DNA from: Rathayibacter iranicus NCPPB 2253 = VKM Ac-1602
GTDB lineage: Bacteria; Actinomycetota; Actinomycetes; Actinomycetales; Microbacteriaceae
DNA: 64,000 nt
Reading direction: 5' to 3'
Assembly: GCF_003149025.1 (NCBI RefSeq)
Contig: NZ_QGDV01000002.1
Coordinates: forward strand, 1 to 64,000
Below the pieces are notes generated by a model that saw nothing but the letters and a program-made list of their open reading frames with translations, was not told where the DNA came from and searched no databases. Within the stretch, counting starts at the first letter, position 1. Each line of letters opens with the position of its first letter. Positions 7,570 through 15,459 of this stretch are shown in pieces. The translations under genes were made by a program, and so were the position numbers.

Positions 7570-8196
7570 TCAGTCTTCGAGGCTGACGCCGCGTTCCTGG
7601 GCCAACTTCATCAGGTCGTCGACGACCACGAGCGCCATCCGCACTGAGCGGTCACGGCGGTACTCCTCGTCATTCGGGTCGAGCCGGGAGGTGTTGTCGA
7701 GCTTTTTCTCGATCGACTCGGCCAGTTCGCGCCACGCGTCCTGCCGTGCGTCATCGACGAGGCAGGCGAGGTACTCCTCATCGCGGGCGCGCCTGCGCAA
7801 GGAGTCGGCGACCAGGAGCGACAGCTGCTTGCGGTGATCGAGGTTGTCCACGTCGGCCGAGCGGTAGTCGTGGACGTGGTCGGAGCGGCCGCCGAACGAC
7901 GTCACGTCCTCCGCGATCCCCTGCAGGCGTGCGGCCGCTGCCTCCGATTCTCGCGCGAGCTTGTCGAGTTCCGCCGCCGCGACGGCGGAGTACCTAGCCA
8001 CGTCGAAGGGCACGTCGGCGGCGAGGCCGTCCATCAGCACCCGGTTCTTCACGGCCATTCGGCTCGCATACTGCGCGAGCATCAGGCCCTCTTCGGCGGC
8101 TTCCTCGACCGAGGCCGGCTCGGGCGACGGATTCTCGTCCGGGTCGTACGGCCGCATTTTGAACCTGCGCCGACGCCGGAACCACACGTGCGTCAC
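7570..8196 (-). CDS. Conserved hypothetical helical protein
   Basis: A 208-residue soluble protein without a recognised domain. It is strongly helical and charged, with stretches such as AAAELDKLARESEAAAARL and DSLRRRARDEEYLACLVDD that could form a helical bundle. There is no signal peptide or membrane segment. Starts at GTG 8196 or at Met 14 (near 8157) are both possible; the longer one begins with an unusually basic stretch, FRRRRRFK, which favours caution. Codon use is ordinary for the region. I cannot assign a role. Confidence 0.6.
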   Translation of the reverse strand: MTHVWFRRRRRFKMRPYDPDENPSPEPASVEEAAEEGLMLAQYASRMAVKNRVLMDGLAADVPFDVARYSAVAAAELDKLARESEAAAARLQGIAEDVTSFGGRSDHVHDYRSADVDNLDHRKQLSLLVADSLRRRARDEEYLACLVDDARQDAWRELAESIEKKLDNTSRLDPNDEEYRRDRSVRMALVVVDDLMKLAQERGVSLED

Positions 8197-8272
8197 CTAC
8201 ATTCCGGAACCGGCGCCCCGCCCGCCGGAGCACTCCTTCGAGAGTACCGGGCGAGCGGACGCCGTGGCCGGG

Positions 8273-9085
8273 TCAGGCGTCGCGCCAGTCGTCGTGGGTG
8301 AGGTGCGAGCCCGCCTGTGGGCCCATCTGCAACATCCCTCCGTCGACCACATACGAGGATCCACTGACGTAGCTGGCGCCGGCTGAGGCGAGGAACGCGA
8401 TCACCGCGGCGACCTCGCGCGCATCGCCGGGGCGGCCGAGCGGGATGCCAGGGCGGTCGACGGTGAACGGATCAACGTCATCGGCGTCGTTGATCGGAGT
8501 CGCGATCTCGCCGGGCGCGACAGCGTTGACGGTGATGCCGTGGCCGCCGAGTTCGAGGGCTGCGACCTTGAGTAGGCCGCCGAGCCCGTGCTTGGACGCG
8601 ACATACGCGCTTGAGCCGACCCGCGGCTGGTGCTCGTGCACGCTGGTCACCGCGATGATCCTCCCGCCGCCGCCCTGCTGCACCATTCGTCGGCCGGCGC
8701 GCTGGAGGCAGACGAAGGCGCCGTCGAGGTTCATCGCGATCGTCGTGCGCCAGCTCTCGATGCTCTGCTCGAGGAAGGTCTCGCCCCCGCCTCCGCCCGC
8801 ATTGTTGACGAAGACGTCGAGGCCACCAAGCCTGTCGGCGAGGTCGTCGATCACCTCGCCCGCGCGGTCGAGTTCAGTGGTGTCCAGGCGCGCGATCTCC
8901 GCGCGGCGTCCGTGCGAGCGCACCTCCTCTGCTGTGCCCTGCGCACCCTCCTCGTCGCTGTGCCAGGTGATGCCGACGTCCATCCCTGCTTCGGCAAGAG
9001 CCACTGCGGCGGCACGGCCAATACCGGAGTCTGATGCGGTCACGATGGCGCGGGTGGGCTGGAAGTCGCGCGGTCCGTGGGTCAT
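8273..9085 (-). CDS. SDR-family oxidoreductase
   Basis: A 270-residue short-chain dehydrogenase/reductase. The NAD(P)-binding loop is TASDSGIGRA (residue 16 on; Ala replaces the usual first Gly), followed by the structural NNAG (near 91), the catalytic Ser in VTSVHEH and the Tyr-Lys pair YVASK (near 155). The motif after strand 2, TWHSDEEGAQ, suggests an NADP or NAD choice that I cannot decide. The C-terminal GSSYVVDGG is typical of 3-oxoacyl-ACP reductase-like SDRs. ATG 9085 has GGAG seven bases upstream. Substrate unknown; a polyol or 3-keto compound is a guess from family only. Confidence 0.85.
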   Translation of the reverse strand: MTHGPRDFQPTRAIVTASDSGIGRAAAVALAEAGMDVGITWHSDEEGAQGTAEEVRSHGRRAEIARLDTTELDRAGEVIDDLADRLGGLDVFVNNAGGGGGETFLEQSIESWRTTIAMNLDGAFVCLQRAGRRMVQQGGGGRIIAVTSVHEHQPRVGSSAYVASKHGLGGLLKVAALELGGHGITVNAVAPGEIATPINDADDVDPFTVDRPGIPLGRPGDAREVAAVIAFLASAGASYVSGSSYVVDGGMLQMGPQAGSHLTHDDWRDA

Positions 9086-9267
9086 GTCGTCTCCTTGTCC
9101 TTTCGAGTCGTCCGTTCGGCGCCGTCGACCGTCCCGGTTCCGGGTGGATCCCGACGACCCGTTCTGATCCCAGCACCCGAGTCGGCGCCGCGGGACCCGC
9201 TTGACAGTGATGGGCCTTGATCGAAAGCGTGGCGGAGTCGCCGTCAGTGGCGCCGATCGCGTTGACT

Positions 9268-10050
9268 ATGCAGATGGATCACCGGCGCATCTCGGTCGTC
9301 GTCCCTGTGAAGGACGACGCCCGCCACCTCGAGCAGCTGCTCGCCCTCCTCCGTGAGCAGACGCTCGCTCCGTTCGAGGTCGTCGTCGTCGACGACGGCA
9401 GTACGGATGACAGTGCGGTCGTCGCGGGTGCGGCGGGAGCGCGGGTAGTGCGGCACGGCGGCGCGGGGATCCCCGCGAGCACCGCGCACGGCTTTGACGA
9501 GGCCCGAGGCGAAGTGTTGGCGCGGCTGGATGCAGACTCCCGGCCGGGACCAGACTGGGTGGCGCGTCTCGCCGCGCACTTTGCCGATCCGGAAGTGGGC
9601 GCCGTCACCGGACCCGGTCGCTTTGACGAACTCGGACCGCTCGCGCGAGTCCTGGCCAGGGTCGTCTACATGGACGCCTACTTCGTGCTGATGGGGTCGG
9701 CGTTGGCGAATTGGCCGCTCTTCGGCTCCAACTGCGCCGTCCGGCGCTCGGCGTGGGAGGAGATCACCGACGAGGTGCACCGCCACGACGCGTACGTGCA
9801 CGACGACGTCGAGATCAGCGTCCACCTCGGCCTGCGGCACCGGATCGTGCTGGACCGCCACCTTGAGGTCGGCATCTCGGCGCGCCCCTTCGGTGCGCTT
9901 GCCGACATGGTCCGGCGCTTCGACCGCGCCGTGCACACGCTGGGTCGCCATCCCGGGCTCGGCTCGCCCACGCAGCGCTGGACCCACCGGGTACGTCGTC
10001 GCCACCAGGAGCGTCTGCGCCGCATCATCACTGCACGCCGTAGCGGTTAG
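9268..10050 (+). CDS. GT2-family glycosyltransferase
   Basis: A GT-A fold glycosyltransferase of about 260 residues. Visible motifs are ISVVVPVKDD (N-terminal strand), VVVVDDGSTDDS (nucleotide-sugar binding), LARLDADSRPGPDW (the metal-binding DAD) and GSNCAVRRSAWEE with HDDVEIS (acceptor side and catalytic base). There is no C-terminal membrane segment, so it acts in the cytoplasm on a soluble or lipid-linked acceptor. The start is uncertain: ATG 9268 is preferred for fit to the fold, but TTG 9217 and GTG 9229 are in frame and none has a good ribosome-binding site. Confidence 0.75.
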   Translation: MQMDHRRISVVVPVKDDARHLEQLLALLREQTLAPFEVVVVDDGSTDDSAVVAGAAGARVVRHGGAGIPASTAHGFDEARGEVLARLDADSRPGPDWVARLAAHFADPEVGAVTGPGRFDELGPLARVLARVVYMDAYFVLMGSALANWPLFGSNCAVRRSAWEEITDEVHRHDAYVHDDVEISVHLGLRHRIVLDRHLEVGISARPFGALADMVRRFDRAVHTLGRHPGLGSPTQRWTHRVRRRHQERLRRIITARRSG

Positions 10051-10089
10051 TCCGCACGGGTCCAGCCCTCTCCGTGTCGCGGGGCTCGA

Positions 10090-10095
10090 TAGACT
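10090..10095 (+). promoter_or_regulatory. -10 box of a leaderless transcript
   Basis: TAGACT, six bases before the ATG at 10102, matches TANNNT and there is no Shine-Dalgarno sequence. Together with the same arrangement at 4206 and 36697 it supports a short leaderless transcript for the 36-residue gene. Confidence 0.4.
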
Positions 10096-10101
10096 GCCTC
10101 C

Positions 10102-10212
10102 ATGGAACTCGTGCTCTGGCTCGTCGTAGCCGCCATCGCCGGTGTCGGCATCGTCTCCGGGACAGCGGCACTGATCGCCATGACCAAGGCTCCCTGGTCG
10201 GGCGACAGCTAG
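10102..10212 (+). CDS. Small single-pass membrane protein
   Basis: A 36-codon frame encoding MELVLWLVVAAIAGVGIVSG then a short polar tail ending TKAPWSGDS. Residues 3-27 make one transmembrane helix; the tail would be cytoplasmic or periplasmic. It is supported by its own -10 box six bases upstream and by the clean membrane-protein composition, not by homology. No function can be given. It lies between the glycosyltransferase and the SOS-controlled operon. Confidence 0.45.
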   Translation: MELVLWLVVAAIAGVGIVSGTAALIAMTKAPWSGDS

Positions 10213-10387
10213 CCCCGCCTCACTCATAGATCCCCACGACGCTCCAGCGGGGATCGTCGGATGCGACCACGTCGAGCACGAACGGCCGGCTGTAGACCTC
10301 GAAGTGGTGTCCACCACTCGCTCGTGCAGGTCCATACCGTTGGGCGGTCGGTGACCCGGTAGCTCTGGTGTTATCCCGGTTAGTTAT

Positions 10388-10403
10388 TCGAACGTATGTT
10401 CGA
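10388..10403. promoter_or_regulatory. SOS box (LexA operator)
   Basis: TCGAACGTATGTTCGA is a perfect 6-4-6 palindrome and equals the actinobacterial/Gram-positive LexA consensus (CGAAC N4 GTTCG). It lies 67 bases before the ATG of the gene at 10471 and would repress the two-gene operon with the DNA polymerase until DNA damage. It could also serve a divergent minus-strand transcript. Confidence 0.85.
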
Positions 10404-10470
10404 TAGTCTGCGAGTGTACGCCGTAGCGACCGTCCTCGCCACGGTGGCGGAGCGAACGGCGGGAGACGCG

Positions 10471-10761
10471 ATGATCGAGTGGAGTCCGCTCCAGATGCTG
10501 CGCAGCAGCGGCTCGGACGAATGGGTCATGGTGGATGCGATGCGCACCGGCCGGATTGGCGTGGTGCGCAGGATCGAGGCGGGTCCCTACCGGGAGACGT
10601 GGTTCCGGGCCGTCACCTGGGCCGCTGAGCCGAGCGGGCGCGCGCTGGTCGGCTACTCCCGCTCGATGGACACGATCGCGGCAGCTCTGTGGGCGCACCA
10701 GCCTCCCACCGCCCAGGAAAAGCCATTCCCGGGCTATCCATCGTCGCAGACCGCATCGTGA
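10471..10761 (+). CDS. Hypothetical protein in SOS-controlled polymerase operon
   Basis: A 96-residue soluble protein starting at ATG 10471 with GGGAG five bases upstream. It begins MIEWSPLQMLRSSGSDEW and contains a basic, aromatic core (RIEAGPYRETWFRAVTW) and AHQPPTAQEKP near the end. I recognise no domain. Its stop overlaps the GTG of the DNA polymerase by four bases (GTGA), so both are translated together. The SOS box upstream implies a role in the damage response, perhaps as an accessory factor for the polymerase; this is inference from position only. Confidence 0.65.
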   Translation: MIEWSPLQMLRSSGSDEWVMVDAMRTGRIGVVRRIEAGPYRETWFRAVTWAAEPSGRALVGYSRSMDTIAAALWAHQPPTAQEKPFPGYPSSQTAS

Positions 10762-12401
10762 GCATCGACGAGCGCGTGTCGGCGGAGGAGAATGGCCGGA
10801 TGCTCCTCGCACTCGTCGGCGGTCCCACCGGCGCATGGCGGGCGGTCGACGCCGGCACCAGTGCCGAGATAGGCAGCGGCCGAGGGCCGGTCGAGCTGGT
10901 CGCGTTCGTGCGTGAACGGGAGGCGGACCGGCCGCGCTGGGTCTGGGACGATACTGCCCGCTGGTATCCCACGTTGCTAGCCGCCGGAGTCGTGGTGGCG
11001 CGCTGTCTCGACCTGCGGTTGGCCCGCGCGATCCTTCGCCGCTCGGTTGCCACGGTCGGCTCGCCGCTCGCCCGGGCGTCCCTCGACGCCTGGGATGCGG
11101 AAGCCGCAGCGCCCGCCGCCCTCGACACGCTGGTGGGCTTCGAAGAGGCTGGCGACGGCGCGGACGAACTCGACCCACTGGCCGAACTCGCGCGTCAGGA
11201 GGAGGCTCTCTCGACCGCGTCCGAGGCTGGCCGCCTCCGCCTCTTACTCGCTGCCGAATCCGTCGGCGCCCTCATCGCCCGCGAGATCGCCGCGGCCGGG
11301 CTACCCTGGCGCGCCGACGTGCATGACCGCGTCCTGACCGAGATGCTCGGGCCGCGGCCGCTGTTCGGTGGGCGTCCGTCCCGCCTCGAGGAGCTGGCCG
11401 TCCTCCTGCGCAAGGAACTCGATGCGCCCGAACTGAATCCCGATTCGCCGTCGGAACTCCTGAGGGCCCTGCGACGCGCGGGCCTGACCGTTGAGTCGAC
11501 GCGTTCGTGGGAGTTGCAGTCGATCGAGCACCCGGCGGTGCCGCCGCTCCTGGAATACAAGAAGCTCTCGCGCTTGCTGACCGCCAACGGCTGGGCGTGG
11601 CTGGACGCCTGGGTGCACAACGGCCGATTCCGCCCCGAATATGTAGTGGGCGGCGTCGTCACGGGCCGCTGGGCGACGTCAGGCGGAGGCGCGCTGCAGC
11701 TGCCTCGGCAGATCCGCGCGGCGGTCACCGCCGACCCGGGTTGGAGCCTCGTGGTCGCCGATGCTGCACAGCTCGAGCCGCGTATCCTGGCCGCCCTCTC
11801 CGGAGATTCGGCGATGGCCGCCGCCGGACGCGGACGTGATCTCTACCAGGGCATCGTGGACGCGGGCGTCGTCCCCGATCGGCCGAGGGCCAAAGTCGCG
11901 ATGCTCGGGGCAATGTATGGCGCAACGAGCGGAGAAGCTGGTCGGCTTCTGCCCAGGCTCGCCCGGGCGTTCCCTCGCTCCGTCGCGCACGTCGAGGCGG
12001 CGGCGCGCGCGGGGGAGCGCGGCGAGTCGGTGTCGACCCGGCTCGGACGCAGCTCACCGCCCGGCGCAGAGGGGCTTGCAGCAGACGCGGCGCGAGCACG
12101 CGAGTGGGGCCGCTTCACCCGCAACTTCATCGTGCAGGGCACAGCGGCGGAGTGGGCGCTGTGTTGGATGGGCGAGTTGCGCGCGCGCCTCCGTGCAGAG
12201 GGCGGCGATGTGGGTCTCGCCCACCTGGTGTACTTTCTTCACGACGAGGTCATCGTGCACGCGCCCACGGAGGCGGCCGAGCGTGTGTCCGCGATCCTCC
12301 GGGAGTCGGCAGTGCGAGCCGGACGTTCTCTGTTCGGAGCTAGCGAGGTCGACTTTCCGGTCACCGTCGCCGTCGTCGAGTCTTACGACCGGGCAAAGTA
12401 A
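10758..12401 (+). CDS. PolA-like DNA polymerase without 5' nuclease (bifunctional 3'-5' exonuclease/polymerase type)
   Basis: A 547-residue family A DNA polymerase, much shorter than PolA (about 900) because the 5'-nuclease domain is absent. The first 190 residues correspond to a degraded exonuclease-like domain. The polymerase part keeps the catalytic aspartates: motif A VVADAAQLEPR (near 336), motif B RAKVAMLGAMYG (near 378) and motif C YFLHDEVIVH (near 494). Motif A reads DAAQLEPR instead of the usual DYSQIELR, so fidelity or sugar selection may differ. Start at GTG 10758 by the GTGA overlap. The SOS box of the operon predicts damage induction and a role in lesion bypass or gap repair. Confidence 0.85.
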   Translation: MSIDERVSAEENGRMLLALVGGPTGAWRAVDAGTSAEIGSGRGPVELVAFVREREADRPRWVWDDTARWYPTLLAAGVVVARCLDLRLARAILRRSVATVGSPLARASLDAWDAEAAAPAALDTLVGFEEAGDGADELDPLAELARQEEALSTASEAGRLRLLLAAESVGALIAREIAAAGLPWRADVHDRVLTEMLGPRPLFGGRPSRLEELAVLLRKELDAPELNPDSPSELLRALRRAGLTVESTRSWELQSIEHPAVPPLLEYKKLSRLLTANGWAWLDAWVHNGRFRPEYVVGGVVTGRWATSGGGALQLPRQIRAAVTADPGWSLVVADAAQLEPRILAALSGDSAMAAAGRGRDLYQGIVDAGVVPDRPRAKVAMLGAMYGATSGEAGRLLPRLARAFPRSVAHVEAAARAGERGESVSTRLGRSSPPGAEGLAADAARAREWGRFTRNFIVQGTAAEWALCWMGELRARLRAEGGDVGLAHLVYFLHDEVIVHAPTEAAERVSAILRESAVRAGRSLFGASEVDFPVTVAVVESYDRAK

Positions 12402-12426
12402 GCGAAACGATGAGTACCAGTGCGAA

Positions 12427-13731
12427 TTAGTACCAGTGCGGCGAGCGGCTGTTCCAACTTGACCACGCGGCACACGGGGAGCCGTAGGAACCCTTGATGT
12501 AGGAGAGGCCCCAGTCGACCTGCGTCGCCGCGTTGGTCTGGTAGTCGGCGCCGGAGTTCGCCATCTTGCTTGCGGGCAGCGCCTGCGGGATGCCGTACGC
12601 GCCGGAGGAGCTGTTGAGAGCGTTCCAGCGCCAGCCCGACTCACCGTTCCACAGCGGGATGAGGCAGCGATCGACCTGGTCCTGGCCCCAGCCGTAATTG
12701 CCGACGACTGACCGGGCGTAGGCCTGAGCCTGCCCCGGCGACATGCCGTTGGGGTTGCCCGTGTATGTGCCGAGCGCACCGATCGTCTTCGTTGAGCTGT
12801 TGCGGGCACCGGTGGGGTCGTCCTTGCCGAGTTCAACTCCTCCGCCTGAGGATGAGTCCGGAGCGGGGGCGCTGGCCGCGCTCTGCCGGGCGGCCTCGGC
12901 CTCGGCTGCGAGGCGAGACAGCCGCTGCTGATCGTCAAAGGCGGCCTTCGCATCCTGGCCGTTGGAGTACTGCTTTTCGACTTCGGCCGTGGTGCTCTTG
13001 AGCGAGGCGAGCTGGGTGTAGAGCTGCTCGCTGTATTTCTCCTGCTCGGCGACCTTCGCGTCGGCGTCGGTCTGCGCTGAACGAGCGGAGGAGAGCGCGT
13101 CAGCAGCGGCGGTGGCGAGCGAGACGCGCTCGCTCCGAGCCTGTTCAGCCTGCGCCGCAAGAGAGACAGCCTGGTTTTCGGTGGATTGCGCTGCCGTCTG
13201 TAGGCGGCTGGTCTGCTGGGTGAGCTGAGACATCGTGCCGAGGCGGTATAGCAATTCGCTCGATTTCTCGCCGCCCATGAGCAGATTGAGTGTCGCGTCG
13301 GTCCCTCCCGTGCGGTAAAGCTGAGCGGCGAGACGGCCGGCCTGCCCCTTCGCGGCGTCGGCATCGGAGCGGGCGGAGGTGGCTCGCTCGTCGAGTGCGC
13401 TCACCCGCTGGGTCGCTTCGTCGAGCGCCCTCTGCGCGGTGTCGGCTTCTGCGGCACGGTTGATCGCGGCGTCGGTCAGTGCTGCGGCCTGATCGCGCAG
13501 GTCGGCGAGGAGGCCGGTGATGCGCTCGACCTCGGCGGCGGTGGCGCTCTCACTCGACTTCGCAGCCTCGACATCGGACCACGAGGGATAGTCGGACGGA
13601 TCGTAGGCGGCAGACGCGGACAGCGGTGCGGCGAGGGCTGTGCAGAGGACGAGGACCGTGCCCGCTCCAGCCGCGAGAAGGCGGCGGCGCGCCCGAGTGG
13701 GCACGCTGAGACCGAGGGGGGTGCGGGACAT
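12427..13731 (-). CDS. Secreted coiled-coil protein with lysozyme-like C-terminal domain
   Basis: A 434-residue exported protein. Start chosen at ATG 13731; the arginine-rich n-region and hydrophobic stretch ending PLSASAAYDP make a signal peptide cleaved after ASA. Residues about 40-290 form a long coiled coil rich in A, E, Q and T, like NlpC/RipA-type cell-wall proteins. A short SSSGGG linker leads to the C-terminal domain (about 340-434) with CLIPLWNGESGWRWNALN and YGIPQALP, where the Glu in NGESGW is the likely catalytic residue of a transglycosylase-like fold. It probably acts on peptidoglycan at division or growth sites. It ends 11 bases before the PadR gene region on the same strand. 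Confidence 0.75.
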   Translation of the reverse strand: MSRTPLGLSVPTRARRRLLAAGAGTVLVLCTALAAPLSASAAYDPSDYPSWSDVEAAKSSESATAAEVERITGLLADLRDQAAALTDAAINRAAEADTAQRALDEATQRVSALDERATSARSDADAAKGQAGRLAAQLYRTGGTDATLNLLMGGEKSSELLYRLGTMSQLTQQTSRLQTAAQSTENQAVSLAAQAEQARSERVSLATAAADALSSARSAQTDADAKVAEQEKYSEQLYTQLASLKSTTAEVEKQYSNGQDAKAAFDDQQRLSRLAAEAEAARQSAASAPAPDSSSGGGVELGKDDPTGARNSSTKTIGALGTYTGNPNGMSPGQAQAYARSVVGNYGWGQDQVDRCLIPLWNGESGWRWNALNSSSGAYGIPQALPASKMANSGADYQTNAATQVDWGLSYIKGSYGSPCAAWSSWNSRSPHWY

Positions 13732-13741
13732 GCGAACCACC

Positions 13742-14332
13742 CTAGGCGACGGCACCCGTACCTGTCTCGTTCCGGCTCGTTACGCGGCGACCGCGGCGCG
13801 GACGCTCACGAGCAAAGCCTCGCACCCCGCGCCCTGGATTCTCGCCCGAGAGTTCGTCGCGGGCCGCGTCGAGGAGGCGTCGAAGCGCCTGAGCGCGCAC
13901 CTGCGCGGCAATAGCGGCAACGCGGCGCTGCGGGTGCTCGTCGCGATCGTCCTCCTTGGCTGGCTCGACGGGCATCGAGCGCTCGTACGCGTCGAGCACC
14001 GCGACGAGCCCATCCGCTGACACGCTTGAGGAGAGCAGGATGCGGTCGAGGACGTCGTCCCAGTCCTCCTCGGGGGAGGCGCCGTCGCCGCGCAGCCAGG
14101 CGAATGCCTCGGCGCGGCCCTCCTCGGTGAGGGCATGCAGCGGTAAGCCGTCGTCGGTCGTTCCGGCAGCCGCTACGAGGCCGCGCTCGCGCAGGCGCTC
14201 GAGAGTGGAGTAGATCTGGCCGACGTTGACCCGGCGACGGTGGGCGGCACGATCAAGCAGCTCGGCGTGCAGTTGAAGACCATAGGCGGGCCCGAGAGTG
14301 AGCAGGCCGAGCAGGCCGTCGCGGACGGACAC
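13742..14332 (-). CDS. PadR-family transcriptional regulator
   Basis: A 196-residue regulator. Start set at GTG 14332, which has GGAGGAG six bases upstream; a longer reading lacks support. The winged helix-turn-helix opens with SVRDGLLGLLTLGPAYGLQLH and contains VNVGQIYSTLERLRERGLV, the recognition helix and wing, both standard for PadR. The C-terminal half is helical and should carry the dimer interface. It diverges from the DUF3145 gene. PadR proteins often sense small molecules or antibiotics and control a neighbouring exporter; no exporter is next to it here, so the target is unknown. Confidence 0.85.
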   Translation of the reverse strand: MSVRDGLLGLLTLGPAYGLQLHAELLDRAAHRRRVNVGQIYSTLERLRERGLVAAAGTTDDGLPLHALTEEGRAEAFAWLRGDGASPEEDWDDVLDRILLSSSVSADGLVAVLDAYERSMPVEPAKEDDRDEHPQRRVAAIAAQVRAQALRRLLDAARDELSGENPGRGVRGFARERPRRGRRVTSRNETGTGAVA

Positions 14333-14541
14333 GGAACTCCTCCCGAGAGATGTCCGGCGGGCGGCGCGGACGACCCGAGTATAGGCAGGGGCATTCACGG
14401 CGAGCCGTGTTGTCGGACGTCCGTGCCTCCTGCATAATTCGATGTGGTGCTGTAAGCATCGCCTAATCAAATAGACGCGCCGCAAGGTGTTCCGTGGTCC
14501 GGGTCGTTGGGGAAGACGCACCGGGACGATCGGAGGACACC

Positions 14542-15045
14542 ATGGTGGCGCAGCAGACTCGGGGTGTGCTCTTTGTGCACTCCGCCCCTCGCGCGCTCTG
14601 CCCCCACCTCGAGTGGGGGACAGGTCGCGCTCTTGGTCGTGCCGTGAACTTCGACTGGATCGAGCAGCCCGTGCTTCGGGGCGCCCGCCGGGCCGAGTTC
14701 GTGTGGGACGGGCCGGCCGGCACTGGCGCGGTCATCGCCTCCGCCCTGCGCGGGTGGGCAGACGTCCGTTACGAGGTCACCGAGGAACCGTCGCTAGGTG
14801 TCGACGGTGGACGCTGGATGCACACGCCAGCTCTCGGCATCTTTCACGCACAGATCGACAGCGCAGGCAACATGGTCGTCCCCGAGGACCGCATCCGCTC
14901 CGCCATGGAACTCGCCGGTGCTGACCCGATCGAGCTGCACCGCGAACTCCGCCTCGCTCTCGGACAGGCGTGGGAGGACGAGCTCGAACCGTTCCGCTAC
15001 GCGAGCGACTTCGCGCCGGTGGTGTGGATGCACGGAGTGGGCTGA
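14542..15045 (+). CDS. DUF3145 family protein
   Basis: A 167-residue protein of a family confined to Actinobacteria. The start is ATG 14542 with GGAGG five bases upstream. The text RGVLFVHSAPRALCPHLEW at the N-terminus and PVVWMHGVG at the C-terminus are the family landmarks. The function is unknown. The family is nearly universal in the order and is usually a single chromosomal gene, so this marks core chromosome. It is soluble and has no signal peptide. Confidence 0.85.
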   Translation: MVAQQTRGVLFVHSAPRALCPHLEWGTGRALGRAVNFDWIEQPVLRGARRAEFVWDGPAGTGAVIASALRGWADVRYEVTEEPSLGVDGGRWMHTPALGIFHAQIDSAGNMVVPEDRIRSAMELAGADPIELHRELRLALGQAWEDELEPFRYASDFAPVVWMHGVG

Positions 15046-15172
15046 GGGAACTCTCCCGCAGAGTCGTCTCCTCGGGGGGATGCAGATAGTACTCAAGGAT
15101 GACGCGTTGGCGGTGGTCCCTGTGCTCTGCTGAAGCGCGACCTCCCCTCTTGCTCCTGCGCGGATCACTCCA

Positions 15173-15414
15173 ATGGACCGGCTCCGTCGGTTCGGGCGCG
15201 CGCCCCACCTGTTGGGAGTGGACGTCGCGCGCGGGCTCGCCGTGATCGACTCCCGCGTCTCCGGCTCTACGGCGTCCTGTTCATCGCGGTGATCCCCTTT
15301 CTCGCTCTGCGCCGCCGGACCCTGTGGATCGCTGCTGCCGCGCTCGCCGGTGCTGGGCCTCCTCTCGTCGAGATCGCACGCGGAGGTCTTCGTGGCCGAT
15401 GGAAAGGCCGATAG
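15173..15414 (+). pseudogene. Decayed DUF418/acyltransferase-like membrane protein
   Basis: From ATG 15173 one frame reads HLLGVDVARGLAVI, the N-terminal signature of DUF418-like and related multi-pass membrane acyltransferase proteins. It is lost after about 26 codons. A second frame then reads LYGVLFIAVIPFLALRRR and LWIAAAALAGAGPP, as in the membrane helices of the same family, and stops at 15412-15414. An intact member has about 350-400 residues, so most of the gene is gone and at least one frameshift is present. The rest of the 15046-15459 interval shows nothing. Confidence 0.5.
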
Positions 15415-15459
15415 CAAGGCTGATGCAGAAGTTACCGACTCCAGCGGAGTGCGCCCCCG

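Noticed and set aside
12413-12440. 12-base direct repeat around the stop of the secreted coiled-coil gene
   Set aside because: AGTACCAGTGCG occurs twice four bases apart; a small local slip duplication in the gene end explains it without further meaning.
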